54,526 nucleotides of DNA. It comes from an uncultured Prevotellaceae bacterium. GTDB lineage: Bacteria; Bacteroidota; Bacteroidia; Bacteroidales; Bacteroidaceae. Position numbers and translations under genes: made by a program. The notes below the pieces were generated by a model. That model worked only from the letters and a program-made list of their open reading frames with translations, did no database searches and was not told the origin of the DNA. Of the stretch, positions 9,941-18,920 are shown one piece after another (the stretch's first letter is position 1; each line of letters starts with the position of its first letter). The DNA lies in contig CAMHUI010000016.1 of assembly GCA_946188345.1 (NCBI GenBank), positions 1 to 54,526 on the forward strand, written 5' to 3'.

Positions 9941-10280
9941 AGTTGTGGATATGTTGATAAGTTTTTCATTGAAAACTTGTATGAGAAGTTATTAGTTTGT
10001 GGTATTTGGATTATCCACAGTAGGGTGGAAACTTAATTTATTATTTTCAATTACTTACGCAGTTTTCCACAATTGCATTGAAAATAACAATTACCTGTCT
10101 TTGTGGATAAAAATAATTTTCTTAAAAAGGTGGATATGTCTATGAAAAGAGCATGCTAACTCTACTTTTATCCACAACCATGGTAGGGCTTTTTTTTTCC
10201 ACAGTTTTTTCCACACACTTATCCGCTCAGTTTTCCACAGGTTTATCCACAATCTATACCTAATTATATATATATACGTA
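9941..10280. other. Cluster of DnaA boxes: candidate replication origin or DnaA-titration site
   Basis: Four perfect DnaA boxes (TTATCCACA) lie at 10011-10019 (+), 10102-10110 (-), 10168-10176 (+) and 10243-10251 (+). Four TTTTCCACA variants lie at 10063, 10195, 10207 and 10231, and a TGTGGATAT variant at 9944. The region is very AT-rich and ends in an alternating TA tract (about 10262-10276) that could unwind easily. No gene is present. Density and arrangement fit an oriC. Against it, the flanking genes converge on the site (plus to the left, mostly minus to the right), whereas genes usually diverge from an origin, and dnaA is not in the window. Confidence 0.6.
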
Positions 10281-10387
10281 CACGCGTAAAGGCATAATCT
10301 CTCCTGACTCCACTAAGAATGGTAGGGTCAGTGGGTTGGTATTTTTTAAAAAACCTTGAAATGAAGATAGTGATTAGTGAGTGAGCT

Positions 10388-11431
10388 TCAGAGATAAGCT
10401 TCTACTTTTTCCACAATGGTTTCCGGCATGATGTTGTTCATGCAGGCATAGTCGCCACGCTGGCATTTCTTGCTGCCATAGATACTGCATGGCCTGCAGT
10501 CGAGGTCGGTCTGCACGGCGTCTTCCATTCTCTGGTTCCAACCAAGAAATCCTGCAAAGGGGTGGGTGGCACCCCATACGCTGACAACGGGTGTGGCAAC
10601 GAGCGAAGCCAGATGCATGTTGGCGCTGTCCATCGATACCATCACGTTGAGCTGACTCATCAGAAGCAACTCATTCTGAAGCCCATCCAGCCGTTCAGAG
10701 GCGCAGCAGCACTGTCTGTATCTCTGCTCCCACTCTTTGAGCACTGCCATCTCTTTCGCACCGCCGCCAAAGAGAAATACTTTGATATCAGGATGTTTTT
10801 CTGTGAGAATTCTGATAACCTGTTTCATTCGTTCAATGGGATAGATTTTCCCTGTGTGGGCGGCAAAGGGAGCTATACCTATCCAGGGCTCTTGTTTCTG
10901 GCTGATTTGCAGTGTTGAAAGCAAGTTGTCAAGGTTGACATGCTGCCTGTCAATCAGACCATCGAAGTTCAGTTCTATCGGATAGCCCAATTTCTTGAAT
11001 ACGTCGGCATAGTTGAGAAAAGCCGACTGCAGGGGTTTTAGTTGCTTATTATTGGTGCGTGTGAGCCTATGTTTCTCGGTGCGGTGTTTGTTGATATGTG
11101 CCACCTTGTAGTGACTCAGGTTATAGCGCATGCGCAGATATTTCGTGCGCAGTACGTCGTGGCAGTCGGCAATAGCGGTAAACTTCTTGGCAATGAGTCG
11201 CCGATAGAGTGTGTTGAGACCTTTTACACCCTTATATTCCTTCTTGAGGTCGGCAGCCATAAAGTGGACATTTGGTGCAAGGTTTTCGAAGAAGCAGTGG
11301 GCAAAAGGCCGGCTCAGTACGGTGATACGTACATGTGGGTACTGCTTGGCCAGCGAACAGACCACAGGCACGAGCATGGCAACGTCGCCCATAGCCGAGA
11401 AGCGGATAATCAGAATATGTTCGGTTTTCAC
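10388..11431 (-). CDS. Glycosyltransferase family 9 (heptosyltransferase-like)
   Basis: The 347-residue GT-B enzyme should transfer an ADP-heptose-type or related sugar during lipopolysaccharide core assembly at the inner-membrane cytoplasmic face. The N-terminus has the GT9 pattern ILIIRFSAMGDVAMLVPVV, where the Gly-Asp after the first strand is conserved. The C-terminal Rossmann half has the family signature SMDSANMHLASLVATPVVSVWG, with the Asp-Ser-xx-xHLA nucleotide-sugar site. The C-terminus carries a cysteine pair around CRPC/KKCQRGDYAC. It follows the DUF4254 gene after 12 bases on the same strand, a neighbourhood common in Bacteroidetes. The acceptor sugar cannot be read from the sequence. 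Confidence 0.9.
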   Translation of the reverse strand: MKTEHILIIRFSAMGDVAMLVPVVCSLAKQYPHVRITVLSRPFAHCFFENLAPNVHFMAADLKKEYKGVKGLNTLYRRLIAKKFTAIADCHDVLRTKYLRMRYNLSHYKVAHINKHRTEKHRLTRTNNKQLKPLQSAFLNYADVFKKLGYPIELNFDGLIDRQHVNLDNLLSTLQISQKQEPWIGIAPFAAHTGKIYPIERMKQVIRILTEKHPDIKVFLFGGGAKEMAVLKEWEQRYRQCCCASERLDGLQNELLLMSQLNVMVSMDSANMHLASLVATPVVSVWGATHPFAGFLGWNQRMEDAVQTDLDCRPCSIYGSKKCQRGDYACMNNIMPETIVEKVEAYL

Positions 11432-11443
11432 TGTTCTAAACTA

Positions 11444-12058
11444 CTAACTCTTCTTGTAGAGTATCGGATTAGTCGACGGGTCGTTATACATCTTCATCTG
11501 CCGGTATACCTTCATGAACTTACGTCCTGCCTGAATGTCGTCGAGCAGCTGATCGATGGCTGTCGAGAGGTCTACCTGCTGTTCGAGCAGTACGTTGAGT
11601 TTCATCTGGCATTTTTCAATATGCTCTGGTGCGGCATCCTTGCGCTCTACCTGTTCGCGCATGTGGTAGATTTTCAGGGCGAGGATGGAGAGTCGGTCAA
11701 CGGCCCAGGCAGGGCTCTCGGTATTGATGGTGGCGCCGGGCAGTACCTGAACGTCGCTATATTTCTGGCGGAAGTAAGAGTCTATCTGCTCCACCAGGTC
11801 TGTGCGGTCTTGGTTGGAGTGGTCGATACGGCGCTTCAGCAGCAGAGCCTCCACGGGGTCGATGTGAGGATCGCGGATGATGTCTTCGTAGTGCCACTGC
11901 ACCGTGTCAATCCAGCACTTCAGATAGAGACGGTTCTCAATAGTGTCGTGCGCATAAGGGTTGACAATGGGAGTGTCTACATTGTCCTTCACGTGGTAGT
12001 CGTCGATGGCCTTACGGAAAATTTCATTGGCCATGGCTGTAAAAGTCTGCTCTGTCAT
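11444..12058 (-). CDS. DUF4254 domain-containing protein
   Basis: A 204-residue soluble, mostly helical protein of the DUF4254 family, found in Bacteroidetes. Recognisable stretches are ENRLYLKCWIDTVQWHYED, DPHIDPVEALLLKRRIDHSNQDR and the helical segment RLSILALKIYHMREQVER. There is no signal peptide or membrane segment. Function is not established. The gene is first in a two-gene unit with the GT9 glycosyltransferase, which suggests a role in cell-surface glycan assembly (inference). Confidence 0.88.
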   Translation of the reverse strand: MTEQTFTAMANEIFRKAIDDYHVKDNVDTPIVNPYAHDTIENRLYLKCWIDTVQWHYEDIIRDPHIDPVEALLLKRRIDHSNQDRTDLVEQIDSYFRQKYSDVQVLPGATINTESPAWAVDRLSILALKIYHMREQVERKDAAPEHIEKCQMKLNVLLEQQVDLSTAIDQLLDDIQAGRKFMKVYRQMKMYNDPSTNPILYKKS

Positions 12059-12124
12059 TATCTTAATATTTTTTTAGTTTATATCGTTATGGTTAATTTT
12101 TCAGTAGATTTTGATTATCATTGG

Positions 12125-12132
12125 CAAAGATA
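12125..12132 (-). promoter_or_regulatory. -7 box for the DUF4254-GT9 unit
   Basis: Minus-strand TATCTTTG fits TAnnTTTG, 67 bp upstream of the ATG at 12058. Confidence 0.5.
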
Positions 12133-12288
12133 AGGCAAAAAAAACGAACCACCAAAGAAAAAAGGGAATTTTTTATGGAGTGAAAAGAATTGCTGTCAAT
12201 GGCGAACGGGGTCATTGACTCAGAATTTACAGATAGTCATACAAATGATGGACTTTTTTACCATTTTGAAAAACAAAAACTTAGAAAT

Positions 12289-12363
12289 GTCAGAGTAAAA
12301 TCGCCGATTTTATTTAGCAAAATCGCCGATTTTGGTCGGTAAAACCGCCGATTTTACTTTGAC
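12289..12363. repeat. Three tandem palindromes with 22-bp period
   Basis: Units AAAATCGCCGATTTT (12297-12311), the same again (12319-12333) and AAAACCGCCGATTTT (12341-12355) are each a 15-bp inverted repeat around one central base, separated by 7-bp spacers. Outer arms GTCAGAGTAAAATCG and CGATTTTACTTTGAC make the whole array nearly self-complementary. It lies in the mutS upstream region. Confidence 0.85.
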
Positions 12364-12412
12364 TTTTGGTACAAATCATTTTACGAAAGCCTAAGAAAGT
12401 GGTTGCGAAAGC
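12361..12412. repeat. Decayed fragment of the 423-bp repeat
   Basis: From GACTTTTGGTACAAA onward, the order TCAT, ACGAAA, TAAGAAA, GCGA follows bases ~1056-1105 of the full copy with several differences and small gaps. It abuts the 22-bp palindrome array. Weak but ordered similarity. Confidence 0.45.
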
Positions 12413-12498
12413 TTGCCTTTGGCATCGCAAGACGTGAATTGTCCCGCAGGCAGAGGTGGCTTCCGTGCCGAGGCTTTGGGAGCAAAAAGGTATGATAC

Positions 12499-12526
12499 GG
12501 CAAAAAATGTGATTTTATTTTTTGCC
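12499..12526. repeat. Perfect 10-bp inverted repeat upstream of mutS promoter
   Basis: GGCAAAAAAT (12499-12508) and ATTTTTTGCC (12517-12526) with an 8-base loop end 17 bp before the -7 box at 12544. It could be an operator or a terminator hairpin; which one is not clear. The rest of the 12059-12706 gap shows no gene. Confidence 0.5.
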
Positions 12527-12543
12527 AAAAGAAATAAAATTCT

Positions 12544-12551
12544 TACCTTTG
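12544..12551 (+). promoter_or_regulatory. -7 box of the mutS promoter
   Basis: TACCTTTG fits TAnnTTTG. The predicted leader is about 150 nt, and AGGAGA lies 12-17 bases before the mutS ATG. Confidence 0.5.
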
Positions 12552-12706
12552 TCTTCCTCTGTTCTACCTCCCAATCTCTCATAAGTAAGGAAGTAATTAC
12601 TCTTTCTCCGAGGGGAAAGTTGGGATAGGGGCTCCTTCAACTCCTTCGGAATGGTTGGAATGGAACAGGAAGGATTGATAATGATTTAATAATAGGAGAC
12701 AACGAT

Positions 12707-15331
12707 ATGGCCGTAAAGGATAAAGGACTCACCCCGATGATGAAACAGTTTTTCTCGCTGAAGGAGAAGCATCCTGATGCGCTGCTGCTGTTTCGTTGCG
12801 GCGACTTCTATGAGACCTACTGCGACGATGCTGTTGATGCCGCTAAGATTCTTGGCATCACGCTCACTCGCCGCAACAACGGCGGCTCTACGGCATCAAC
12901 GGAGATGGCCGGCTTTCCCTATCATGCCCTCGACACCTATCTGCCAAAACTTATCCGCGCCGGCCGGCGCGTCGCCATCTGCGACCAGTTGGAGGATCCG
13001 AAGCTGACGAAGACACTCGTCAAGCGCGGCATCACAGAACTCGTCACGCCTGGCGTGGCCATGAGCGACAACGTGCTCTCCTATAAAGAAAATAACTTTC
13101 TGGCCGCCGTACACTTCGGAAAAGGTGCCTGCGGTGTGGCCTTCCTTGACATCTCAACGGGCGAGTTCCTCACTGGAGAAGGCACCTTCGACTACGTGGA
13201 AAAGCTGCTCGGCAACTTTCAACCCAAGGAGGTGCTCTACGACCGGGCTGCCAAGCGCGAGTTCGAACAGTTCTTCGGTACGCGTTACTGCGTGTTCGAA
13301 CTCGACGACTGGGTGTTCACCGACCAGACGGCCCGGCAGAAACTGTTGAAGCACTTCGGTACAAAGTCGCTGAAGGGCTTTGGCGTGGAGCACCTGAAGA
13401 ACGGCATCATCGCTTCGGGCGCCATCATGCAGTATCTCGAACTGACGCAGCATGCCCAGATAGGTCATATAACCCAGTTGCGTCGCATCGAAGAGGAACG
13501 CTACGTCAGACTTGACAAGTTCACCATCCGCTCGCTTGAACTGGTGGCCCCGATGAACGAAGGCGGTGAGTCGCTGCTCAGCGTCATCGACCGCACGACA
13601 ACACCCATGGGCGGCCGCATGCTGCGACGATGGATTGTCTTCCCGCTGAAAGACGTCAAGCCCATCGACCAGCGCCTCGACGTCGTGGAGTACTTCTTCC
13701 GAGAACCTATGTTCCGCCAGACCATCGACGAGCAGCTGCATCGTATCGGCGACTTGGAGCGCATCATCTCGAAGGTGGCCGTTGGACGCGTCTCACCTCG
13801 CGAGATGCTGCAGCTGAAGGTGGCCCTGACAGCCCTGCAGCCCGTCAAAGCCGCCTGCCAGACTGCCGACAACGAGAGCCTGCAACGGCTGGGCGAGCAA
13901 CTGAACATCTGTGAAGAGCTGCGCGACCGCATCGAACGAGAGATAGACCACGATCCGCCAGCCGTCATCAGTAAGGGAGACTTCATCGCCGACGGCTATT
14001 CTGAAGAACTCGACGAACTGCGCAGCATCTCGCGACACGGCAAGGAATACCTCATGCATATCCAGCAGCGAGAGATAGAACAGACGGGCATACAGTCGCT
14101 GAAGGTTGGCTATAACAACGTCTTCGGCTATTATCTTGAGGTGCGCAATACCTATAAAGACCTCGTGCCGCAAGACTGGATTCGCAAGCAGACGCTGGCA
14201 CAGGCCGAGCGATATATCACCCAGGAACTAAAGGAATACGAAGAGAAGATTCTCGGTGCTGAAGAAAAGATACAGTCGCTGGAAGAGCGCCTCTTCAGCG
14301 AACTCATCGCCTTCGCCCAGCAGTACATCACACCCGTGCAGGCTGATGCCAACATCATAGCCCACATCGACTGCCTGCTCTCCTTTGCCAAGGCCGCAGA
14401 AGAGAACCGCTACGTCAGGCCCGTCGTTGACGAGACCACCGTGCTCGACATCCATCAGGGCAGACACCCCGTCATCGAGACACAGCTGCCACTGGGAGAA
14501 CGATACATACCTAACGACGTTTATCTGGACACCGAGAAGCAACAAATCATCATCATCACCGGTCCGAACATGGCAGGTAAGTCGGCCCTGCTTCGTCAGA
14601 CCGCCCTCATCACGCTCATGGCGCAGATAGGCTGCTTCGTACCCGCAGAGAGCGCACGCATCGGATTGGTGGACAAAATCTTCACTCGTGTCGGTGCCTC
14701 CGATAACATCTCGCTCGGCGAGTCTACCTTCATGGTCGAGATGACTGAGGCCGCCAACATTTTGAACAACGTCTCGCCACGCTCGCTCGTACTCTTCGAC
14801 GAACTCGGACGAGGCACCTCCACCTACGACGGCATCTCCATCGCATGGGCTATCGTGGAATACCTGCACGAACAGCCACGAGCACAGGCTCGCACACTCT
14901 TCGCCACCCACTACCACGAACTGAACGAGATGGAGAAGAACTTCTCGCGCATCAAGAACTACAACGTTTCCGTACGCGAGAAAGACGGCCGCGTCATCTT
15001 CCTGCGCAAGCTCGAACGCGGTGGCTCGGAACACTCCTTCGGTATTCACGTGGCAGAGATTGCCGGTATGCCAAAGAGCATCGTCAAACGAGCCAACACC
15101 GTACTGAAGCAACTCGAGAGCGAAAGCAACGAGGTGGGCACCGTAGGAAAACCCAACGCTCAGGCTATCGACGCCTCACGCGAAGGCATGCAGCTCTCGT
15201 TCTTCCAACTCGACGACCCCGTGCTCTGCCAGATACGTGACGAAATACTCGAACTCGACATCAATAACCTCACACCCGTCGAAGCACTCAATAAACTCAA
15301 CGACATCAAGAAAATCGTCAAAGGAAAATAA
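12707..15331 (+). CDS. mutS: DNA mismatch repair protein MutS
   Basis: The 874-residue protein recognises mismatches and small loops and starts methyl-independent mismatch repair with MutL. The N-terminal mismatch-binding domain has the Phe-x-Glu motif in RCGDFYETY (about residues 30-38). The C-terminal ATPase has Walker A GPNMAGKS, the DNSLGEST-like [12 protein letters not shown] signature, Walker [17 protein letters not shown] and the ATHYHEL switch. The tail keeps the KLNDIKK helix-turn-helix end. Full length and intact. The start ATG has a purine-rich AGGAGA upstream. It is transcribed alone, and a strong hairpin follows. The long, repeat-laden upstream region is unusual for this gene. 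Confidence 0.98.
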   Translation: MAVKDKGLTPMMKQFFSLKEKHPDALLLFRCGDFYETYCDDAVDAAKILGITLTRRNNGGSTASTEMAGFPYHALDTYLPKLIRAGRRVAICDQLEDPKLTKTLVKRGITELVTPGVAMSDNVLSYKENNFLAAVHFGKGACGVAFLDISTGEFLTGEGTFDYVEKLLGNFQPKEVLYDRAAKREFEQFFGTRYCVFELDDWVFTDQTARQKLLKHFGTKSLKGFGVEHLKNGIIASGAIMQYLELTQHAQIGHITQLRRIEEERYVRLDKFTIRSLELVAPMNEGGESLLSVIDRTTTPMGGRMLRRWIVFPLKDVKPIDQRLDVVEYFFREPMFRQTIDEQLHRIGDLERIISKVAVGRVSPREMLQLKVALTALQPVKAACQTADNESLQRLGEQLNICEELRDRIEREIDHDPPAVISKGDFIADGYSEELDELRSISRHGKEYLMHIQQREIEQTGIQSLKVGYNNVFGYYLEVRNTYKDLVPQDWIRKQTLAQAERYITQELKEYEEKILGAEEKIQSLEERLFSELIAFAQQYITPVQADANIIAHIDCLLSFAKAAEENRYVRPVVDETTVLDIHQGRHPVIETQLPLGERYIPNDVYLDTEKQQIIIITGPNMAGKSALLRQTALITLMAQIGCFVPAESARIGLVDKIFTRVGASDNISLGESTFMVEMTEAANILNNVSPRSLVLFDELGRGTSTYDGISIAWAIVEYLHEQPRAQARTLFATHYHELNEMEKNFSRIKNYNVSVREKDGRVIFLRKLERGGSEHSFGIHVAEIAGMPKSIVKRANTVLKQLESESNEVGTVGKPNAQAIDASREGMQLSFFQLDDPVLCQIRDEILELDINNLTPVEALNKLNDIKKIVKGK

Positions 15332-15436
15332 GGCGTCATAAAAAAAAGAATAAAAAACTTCTTTCGCCTCTACTCTGACTGCTAATGAGCCTTACGGCCA
15401 TGACACAGCAGATATCAAGCATCGAACACAATGGCA

Positions 15437-15480
15437 ACAGACCCTGCCGACATTACTGTCAACAGGGTCTGTCTTTATTA
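15437..15480. terminator. Hairpin terminator between mutS and lgt
   Basis: ACAGACCCTG (15437-15446) pairs perfectly with CAGGGTCTGT (15463-15472), followed by CTTTATTATC on the plus strand. It can serve mutS from the left and probably lgt from the right. Confidence 0.8.
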
Positions 15481-15493
15481 TCAATTTGTATGA

Positions 15494-16378
15494 TTACTTG
15501 ATGTAGTCGGCCATTCGCTGCATCCACCTGCCACCGCACATGCAGGCAATGCCGAGGATGACGAAGGGAACAGAGAGCAACTGGCCCATATTGAACAGCA
15601 TGCCGCTCTCGAAGTCTACCTGGTCGGCCTTGGTGTATTCGATGAAGAAGCGGAAGGTAAAGATGTAGAACAGGCAGAAGCCGAAGTAGAATCCTGAGCC
15701 TACCTGCGGCCTGCGGCGGGCGGTATTCGTCGTGGGCTGTTGCTTGAAATGGTTATACATGACGACCATGATGACAAACAGCAGGGCATAGGCGATGGCC
15801 TCGTAGAGCTGCCCCGGATGGCGCGGCTGCATGTCTACCTGCTCGAAGATGAAGGCCCAGGGCATATCGGTGGGCTTGCCGATAATCTCGGAGTTCATGA
15901 GGTTGCCGAGTCGGATGAAGCAAGCCGTGATGCCGGTAGCGATGGCGATGTTATCGAGCACGTGCCAGAGGTTCATCTTCGTCTTGCGGCAATAGAGCCA
16001 GAGGGCTATCATCAGTCCGAGCGTACCGCCATGCGAAGCCAGTCCGGCATAACCTGTATAGTGCCAACCGTCGGCCATCTTCTTCATGGGGATGAGCATC
16101 TCGATGAAGTGCTGGAAGCTTGACAGGTAGTATCCCGGCTCATAGAACAGGCAGTGGCCGAGGCGTGCTCCGACAAGGATGCCGACGAAGCAATAGATGA
16201 AGAGGGGGTCGAAGAGTTCGTCCTTCACCTTCTGATCCTTATAGAGCCAGCGCACCATGAAGTAGGCCGCGACGAGTCCGACGAGCCAGCACATCGAGTA
16301 CCAACGCAGATGGACGATGCCGAAACTGAAAGTCTCCTGCGGATTCCAAACAATATAAGTTAAGAGTTCGTAGTTCAT
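15494..16378 (-). CDS. lgt: Prolipoprotein diacylglyceryl transferase
   Basis: The enzyme transfers diacylglycerol from phosphatidylglycerol to the lipobox cysteine of prolipoproteins at the inner membrane, the first step of lipoprotein maturation. The 294-residue protein has about seven membrane segments. Its Lgt signature spans [17 protein letters not shown] (about residues 155-170), with the essential Arg and Asn-x-Glu. HGG follows the segment GYAGLAS, and RHPGQLYEA lies near residue 190. It follows ychF after 10 bases on the same strand. The lipoproteins in this window (C1-type peptidase, Ig-like protein, head-GIN protein) are expected substrates. Confidence 0.96.
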   Translation of the reverse strand: MNYELLTYIVWNPQETFSFGIVHLRWYSMCWLVGLVAAYFMVRWLYKDQKVKDELFDPLFIYCFVGILVGARLGHCLFYEPGYYLSSFQHFIEMLIPMKKMADGWHYTGYAGLASHGGTLGLMIALWLYCRKTKMNLWHVLDNIAIATGITACFIRLGNLMNSEIIGKPTDMPWAFIFEQVDMQPRHPGQLYEAIAYALLFVIMVVMYNHFKQQPTTNTARRRPQVGSGFYFGFCLFYIFTFRFFIEYTKADQVDFESGMLFNMGQLLSVPFVILGIACMCGGRWMQRMADYIK

Positions 16379-16388
16379 AGTTTATAGT

Positions 16389-17489
16389 TTACACGTTAAA
16401 GCGGAAGTGCATGATGTCGCCGTCCTGAACGATATAGTCCTTGCCTTCTACGGCCATTTTTCCTGCCTCGCGCACGGCAGCCTCGGAGCCATACTGGATA
16501 TAGTCGTCGTACTTGATGACTTCGGCACGGATGAATCCTTTCTCGAAGTCGGTATGGATGACGCCGGCACATTGCGGAGCCTTCCATCCCTTCTTGTAGG
16601 TCCAGGCCTTCACTTCCATCTCACCGGCGGTGATGAAGGTCTCGAGGTTCAGCAGGGCATAGGCCTTCTTGATGAGTCGGTTGACGCCACTCTCCTCCAG
16701 ACCCAGCTCCTCAAGGAACATCTGCTTGTCCTCGTAGGAGTCGAGTTCGGCGATGTCTTCTTCTGTCTTGGCAGCGATGACCATCATCTCGGCTCCTTCT
16801 TCCCGGGCCAGCACCTCGATGCGGCGCGTGAAGTCGTTGCCGTCCTTGGCATCAGCCTCGCCGACGTTGCAGACATAGAGTACGGGTTTGGCTGTGAGCA
16901 AGAACAGGTTGCGGGCGGCGTCCTGCTCGTCCTTTGTCTCGAAACTCACGACGCGGGCGTTCTTGCCCTGATCCAGCGCCTCCTTATAAGCCCGCAGCAC
17001 AGTGGCCTCAGTCTTGGCATCCTTGTTGCCGGCAGCGGCAGCCTTCTCGGTCTTGGCCAAGCGGCCTTCGATGGTCTCGAGGTCCTTCAGCTGCAGTTCG
17101 GTGTCGATAATCTCCTTGTCGCGGATGGGGTCTATCGAACCGTCTACATGGGTGATGTTATCGTCTTCGAAGCAGCGCAGCACGTGGATGATGGCATCCG
17201 TCTCGCGGATGTTTCCGAGGAATTTGTTTCCCAGTCCTTCTCCCTTTGAAGCACCCTTCACGAGTCCGGCGATGTCGACAATCTCGCATGTTGCCGGCAC
17301 GATGCGTCCCGGATGCACCAGCTCGGCCAGACGCGTCAGACGCTCGTCGGGAACGGTGATGACACCCACGTTAGGTTCTATCGTACAGAAGGGGAAGTTG
17401 GCTGCCTGCGCCTTGGCACTCGACAGACAGTTGAACAGGGTCGACTTGCCGACGTTGGGCAGTCCTACAATACCACATTTTAATGCCAT
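16389..17489 (-). CDS. ychF: Redox-regulated ribosome-binding ATPase YchF (Obg-like)
   Basis: This 366-residue Obg-family P-loop protein binds ribosomes and hydrolyses ATP rather than GTP. The G1 motif is GLPNVGKST (residues 8-16), followed by NFPFCTIEPNVG (switch I) and DIAGLVKGASKGEGLGN (G3). The G4 position has NVGE in place of NKxD, typical of the ATP-preferring YchF group. The TGS domain forms the C-terminus (KAPQCAGVIHTDFEKGFIRAEVI). I chose ATG 17489, which gives the conserved MALKCGIVGLPNVGKS start; an upstream in-frame ATG would put the promoter inside the gene. First gene of a unit with lgt. Confidence 0.97.
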   Translation of the reverse strand: MALKCGIVGLPNVGKSTLFNCLSSAKAQAANFPFCTIEPNVGVITVPDERLTRLAELVHPGRIVPATCEIVDIAGLVKGASKGEGLGNKFLGNIRETDAIIHVLRCFEDDNITHVDGSIDPIRDKEIIDTELQLKDLETIEGRLAKTEKAAAAGNKDAKTEATVLRAYKEALDQGKNARVVSFETKDEQDAARNLFLLTAKPVLYVCNVGEADAKDGNDFTRRIEVLAREEGAEMMVIAAKTEEDIAELDSYEDKQMFLEELGLEESGVNRLIKKAYALLNLETFITAGEMEVKAWTYKKGWKAPQCAGVIHTDFEKGFIRAEVIKYDDYIQYGSEAAVREAGKMAVEGKDYIVQDGDIMHFRFNV

Positions 17490-17518
17490 AGTTGATTTCC
17501 TTTTTTTCTTTACGGGTG

Positions 17519-17526
17519 CAAAGGTA
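17519..17526 (-). promoter_or_regulatory. -7 box of the ychF-lgt promoter
   Basis: Minus-strand TACCTTTG fits TAnnTTTG and gives a leader of about 25 nt. The repeated element starts at this box. Confidence 0.6.
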
Positions 17527-17709
17527 CGAAAAAGCGAGGACAAAAGCAAGAAAAAAGAAAATTTATTTTCATTTTTTCAGATTCTGTCGAGCGAGAGTAT
17601 CTTATCTAAGGGTACGATTAAGCGAGGATAAAAGCAAGAAAAAACAAAGTTTTTTAAAGATGTTTTTCCGAGCGATAGTATCTTCGGCGCAACCAAAGGC
17701 GATTAAATG
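17519..17709 (+). repeat. Promoter-abutting repeated element, copy at ychF (two tandem modules)
   Basis: Read away from ychF: box, then GCGAGGACAAAAGCAAGAAAA, a GAGCGAGAGTATCTT block, then again TACGATTAAGCGAGGATAAA and CCGAGCGATAGTATCTTCGG with a CAACCAAAGGCGATTAA end. The same modules occur at prmC, leuS and the rpoN operon. It fills the gap between ychF and the comF stop. Confidence 0.72.
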
Positions 17710-17728
17710 CTCACGGAAAGATTCCCAG

Positions 17729-18439
17729 CTATCCTTTGGTGAAGCCCAATGCGAGGATGCTGATGGCAGCGGGTGCGGATTTAAGAATCTCTTGTCCGCA
17801 GGCAATGAGTGTGGCTCCCGTTGTGACGATGTCGTCGATGAGCAGCAGGTGGCGTCCGGCCACTTTACCCTGGCGGATGTGTGGACTGTCGGGGTTCAGC
17901 AGGAAGGCGTCGGCTACGTTTTCTTCTCGCTCGATGTGGTTGAGCTGTGTCTGGCTGCCGAGGAAATGGGTGCGCCTGACGATGTCGTCGTATACAGGAA
18001 TCCCAGTTATCTCCGACACTCCTTCTGCCAGCAGCAGACTTTGGTTGTAGCCTCGCTGGTGCTCTCTGACGGGTGCCAACGGAACGGGTACCAGCGCATC
18101 GATGTCGTTGAAGAATCCTTTGTCCGCCAACTCGTGGCCCATCATCCGTCCCATCTCCGTGGCAACCTGCGACTGCTTGTAGTATTTCATCTGATAGACG
18201 AAGTGGCAACTGTCGGCTGCAGGTTGATAATAGATGAAGGCTGTGGCTTTGGCTACGGGCAGCCGCCGGGCAAAGAGGTTGGTCAGGTCGTTGTCCTCAG
18301 GCGAGAGGTATAGGGTGGTACGCGGCAGGTTGCCGTTGCAGATGGAGCAGAAGGTCTGCTCGGCTTCTGTCAGCCGCCGGCCGCAGTTTTGACAAAGGCA
18401 TGGACTGAGGAGTGTGAAGAAATCGGTAAGAGGTGTCAT
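17729..18439 (-). CDS. ComF family protein (phosphoribosyltransferase-like)
   Basis: The 236-residue protein has an N-terminal zinc-ribbon-like part (CLCQNCGRRL, then CSICNG; residues ~14-36) and a C-terminal PRTase fold. The PRPP-binding loop is LLLIDDIVTTGAT (about residues 195-207), and VPVPLAPVREHQRGYNQS is the ComF signature. Related proteins take part in DNA uptake in competent bacteria; in Bacteroidetes the role is untested. It is last in the prmC-recX-comF unit, 10 bases after recX. Confidence 0.9.
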   Translation of the reverse strand: MTPLTDFFTLLSPCLCQNCGRRLTEAEQTFCSICNGNLPRTTLYLSPEDNDLTNLFARRLPVAKATAFIYYQPAADSCHFVYQMKYYKQSQVATEMGRMMGHELADKGFFNDIDALVPVPLAPVREHQRGYNQSLLLAEGVSEITGIPVYDDIVRRTHFLGSQTQLNHIEREENVADAFLLNPDSPHIRQGKVAGRHLLLIDDIVTTGATLIACGQEILKSAPAAISILALGFTKG

Positions 18440-18449
18440 GAGATGGGGG

Positions 18450-18920
18450 CTATTCTTCGTTGTCGCTGATGTCGAGACACTGCCTGACGTGGTCGAAGGT
18501 AAACCCCCTTCCTATGGCAAAGCGCAGGAGCTTCTGCTGCAACTCGTAGGGGCTTTTGGCCGTGGTGGTGCGACGCTTCTGCTGTAGGAGGGGTCGCAGG
18601 ATGCTGACGTATTCTGAGAAGTCTATCGCCTGGAGGGCTTCGCCGATGATGTCGTCGGGGATGTGCTTCTGCCAGAGTGCCTGCTGTATTTTGCGGGGTC
18701 CCCACTTGCTATATCTCACCTTGTCGCGCACGAAGGCCTCGGCATAGCGTCGGTTGTCGACGAAGCGTCCTGCTGTCAGGCGCGCCATGACACTGGCCTG
18801 CGCCTCGTCGCTGAGACCCCAGCGACGCATCTTCTCGGTCATCTCCTGCTCACAGTGCTCGGCCCGTGCGCAGAGGCTTGTGAGGCGCGAATAGGCCTCC
18901 TGTTCGGTTATCTCGTTCAT
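18450..18920 (-). CDS. recX: Regulatory protein RecX
   Basis: This 156-residue, all-helical protein modulates RecA filaments. The RecX tandem three-helix repeats show as AYSRLTSLCARAEHCEQEMTEKM, then GRFVDNRRYAEAFVRDKVRYSKWGPRKIQQAL split over the central repeat, and a C-terminal repeat ending LLRFAIGRGFTFDHV. I chose ATG 18920, which overlaps the prmC stop (ATGA); an upstream in-frame start would lie inside prmC and adds an unrelated basic extension. Confidence 0.92.
   Translation of the reverse strand: MNEITEQEAYSRLTSLCARAEHCEQEMTEKMRRWGLSDEAQASVMARLTAGRFVDNRRYAEAFVRDKVRYSKWGPRKIQQALWQKHIPDDIIGEALQAIDFSEYVSILRPLLQQKRRTTTAKSPYELQQKLLRFAIGRGFTFDHVRQCLDISDNEE

Noticed and set aside
10304..10331. 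Terminator for the GT9 gene near 10304-10331
   Set aside because: The arms CTGACTCCAC and GTAGGGTCAG pair only with two wobbles and no T-run follows on the minus strand, so I did not call it.
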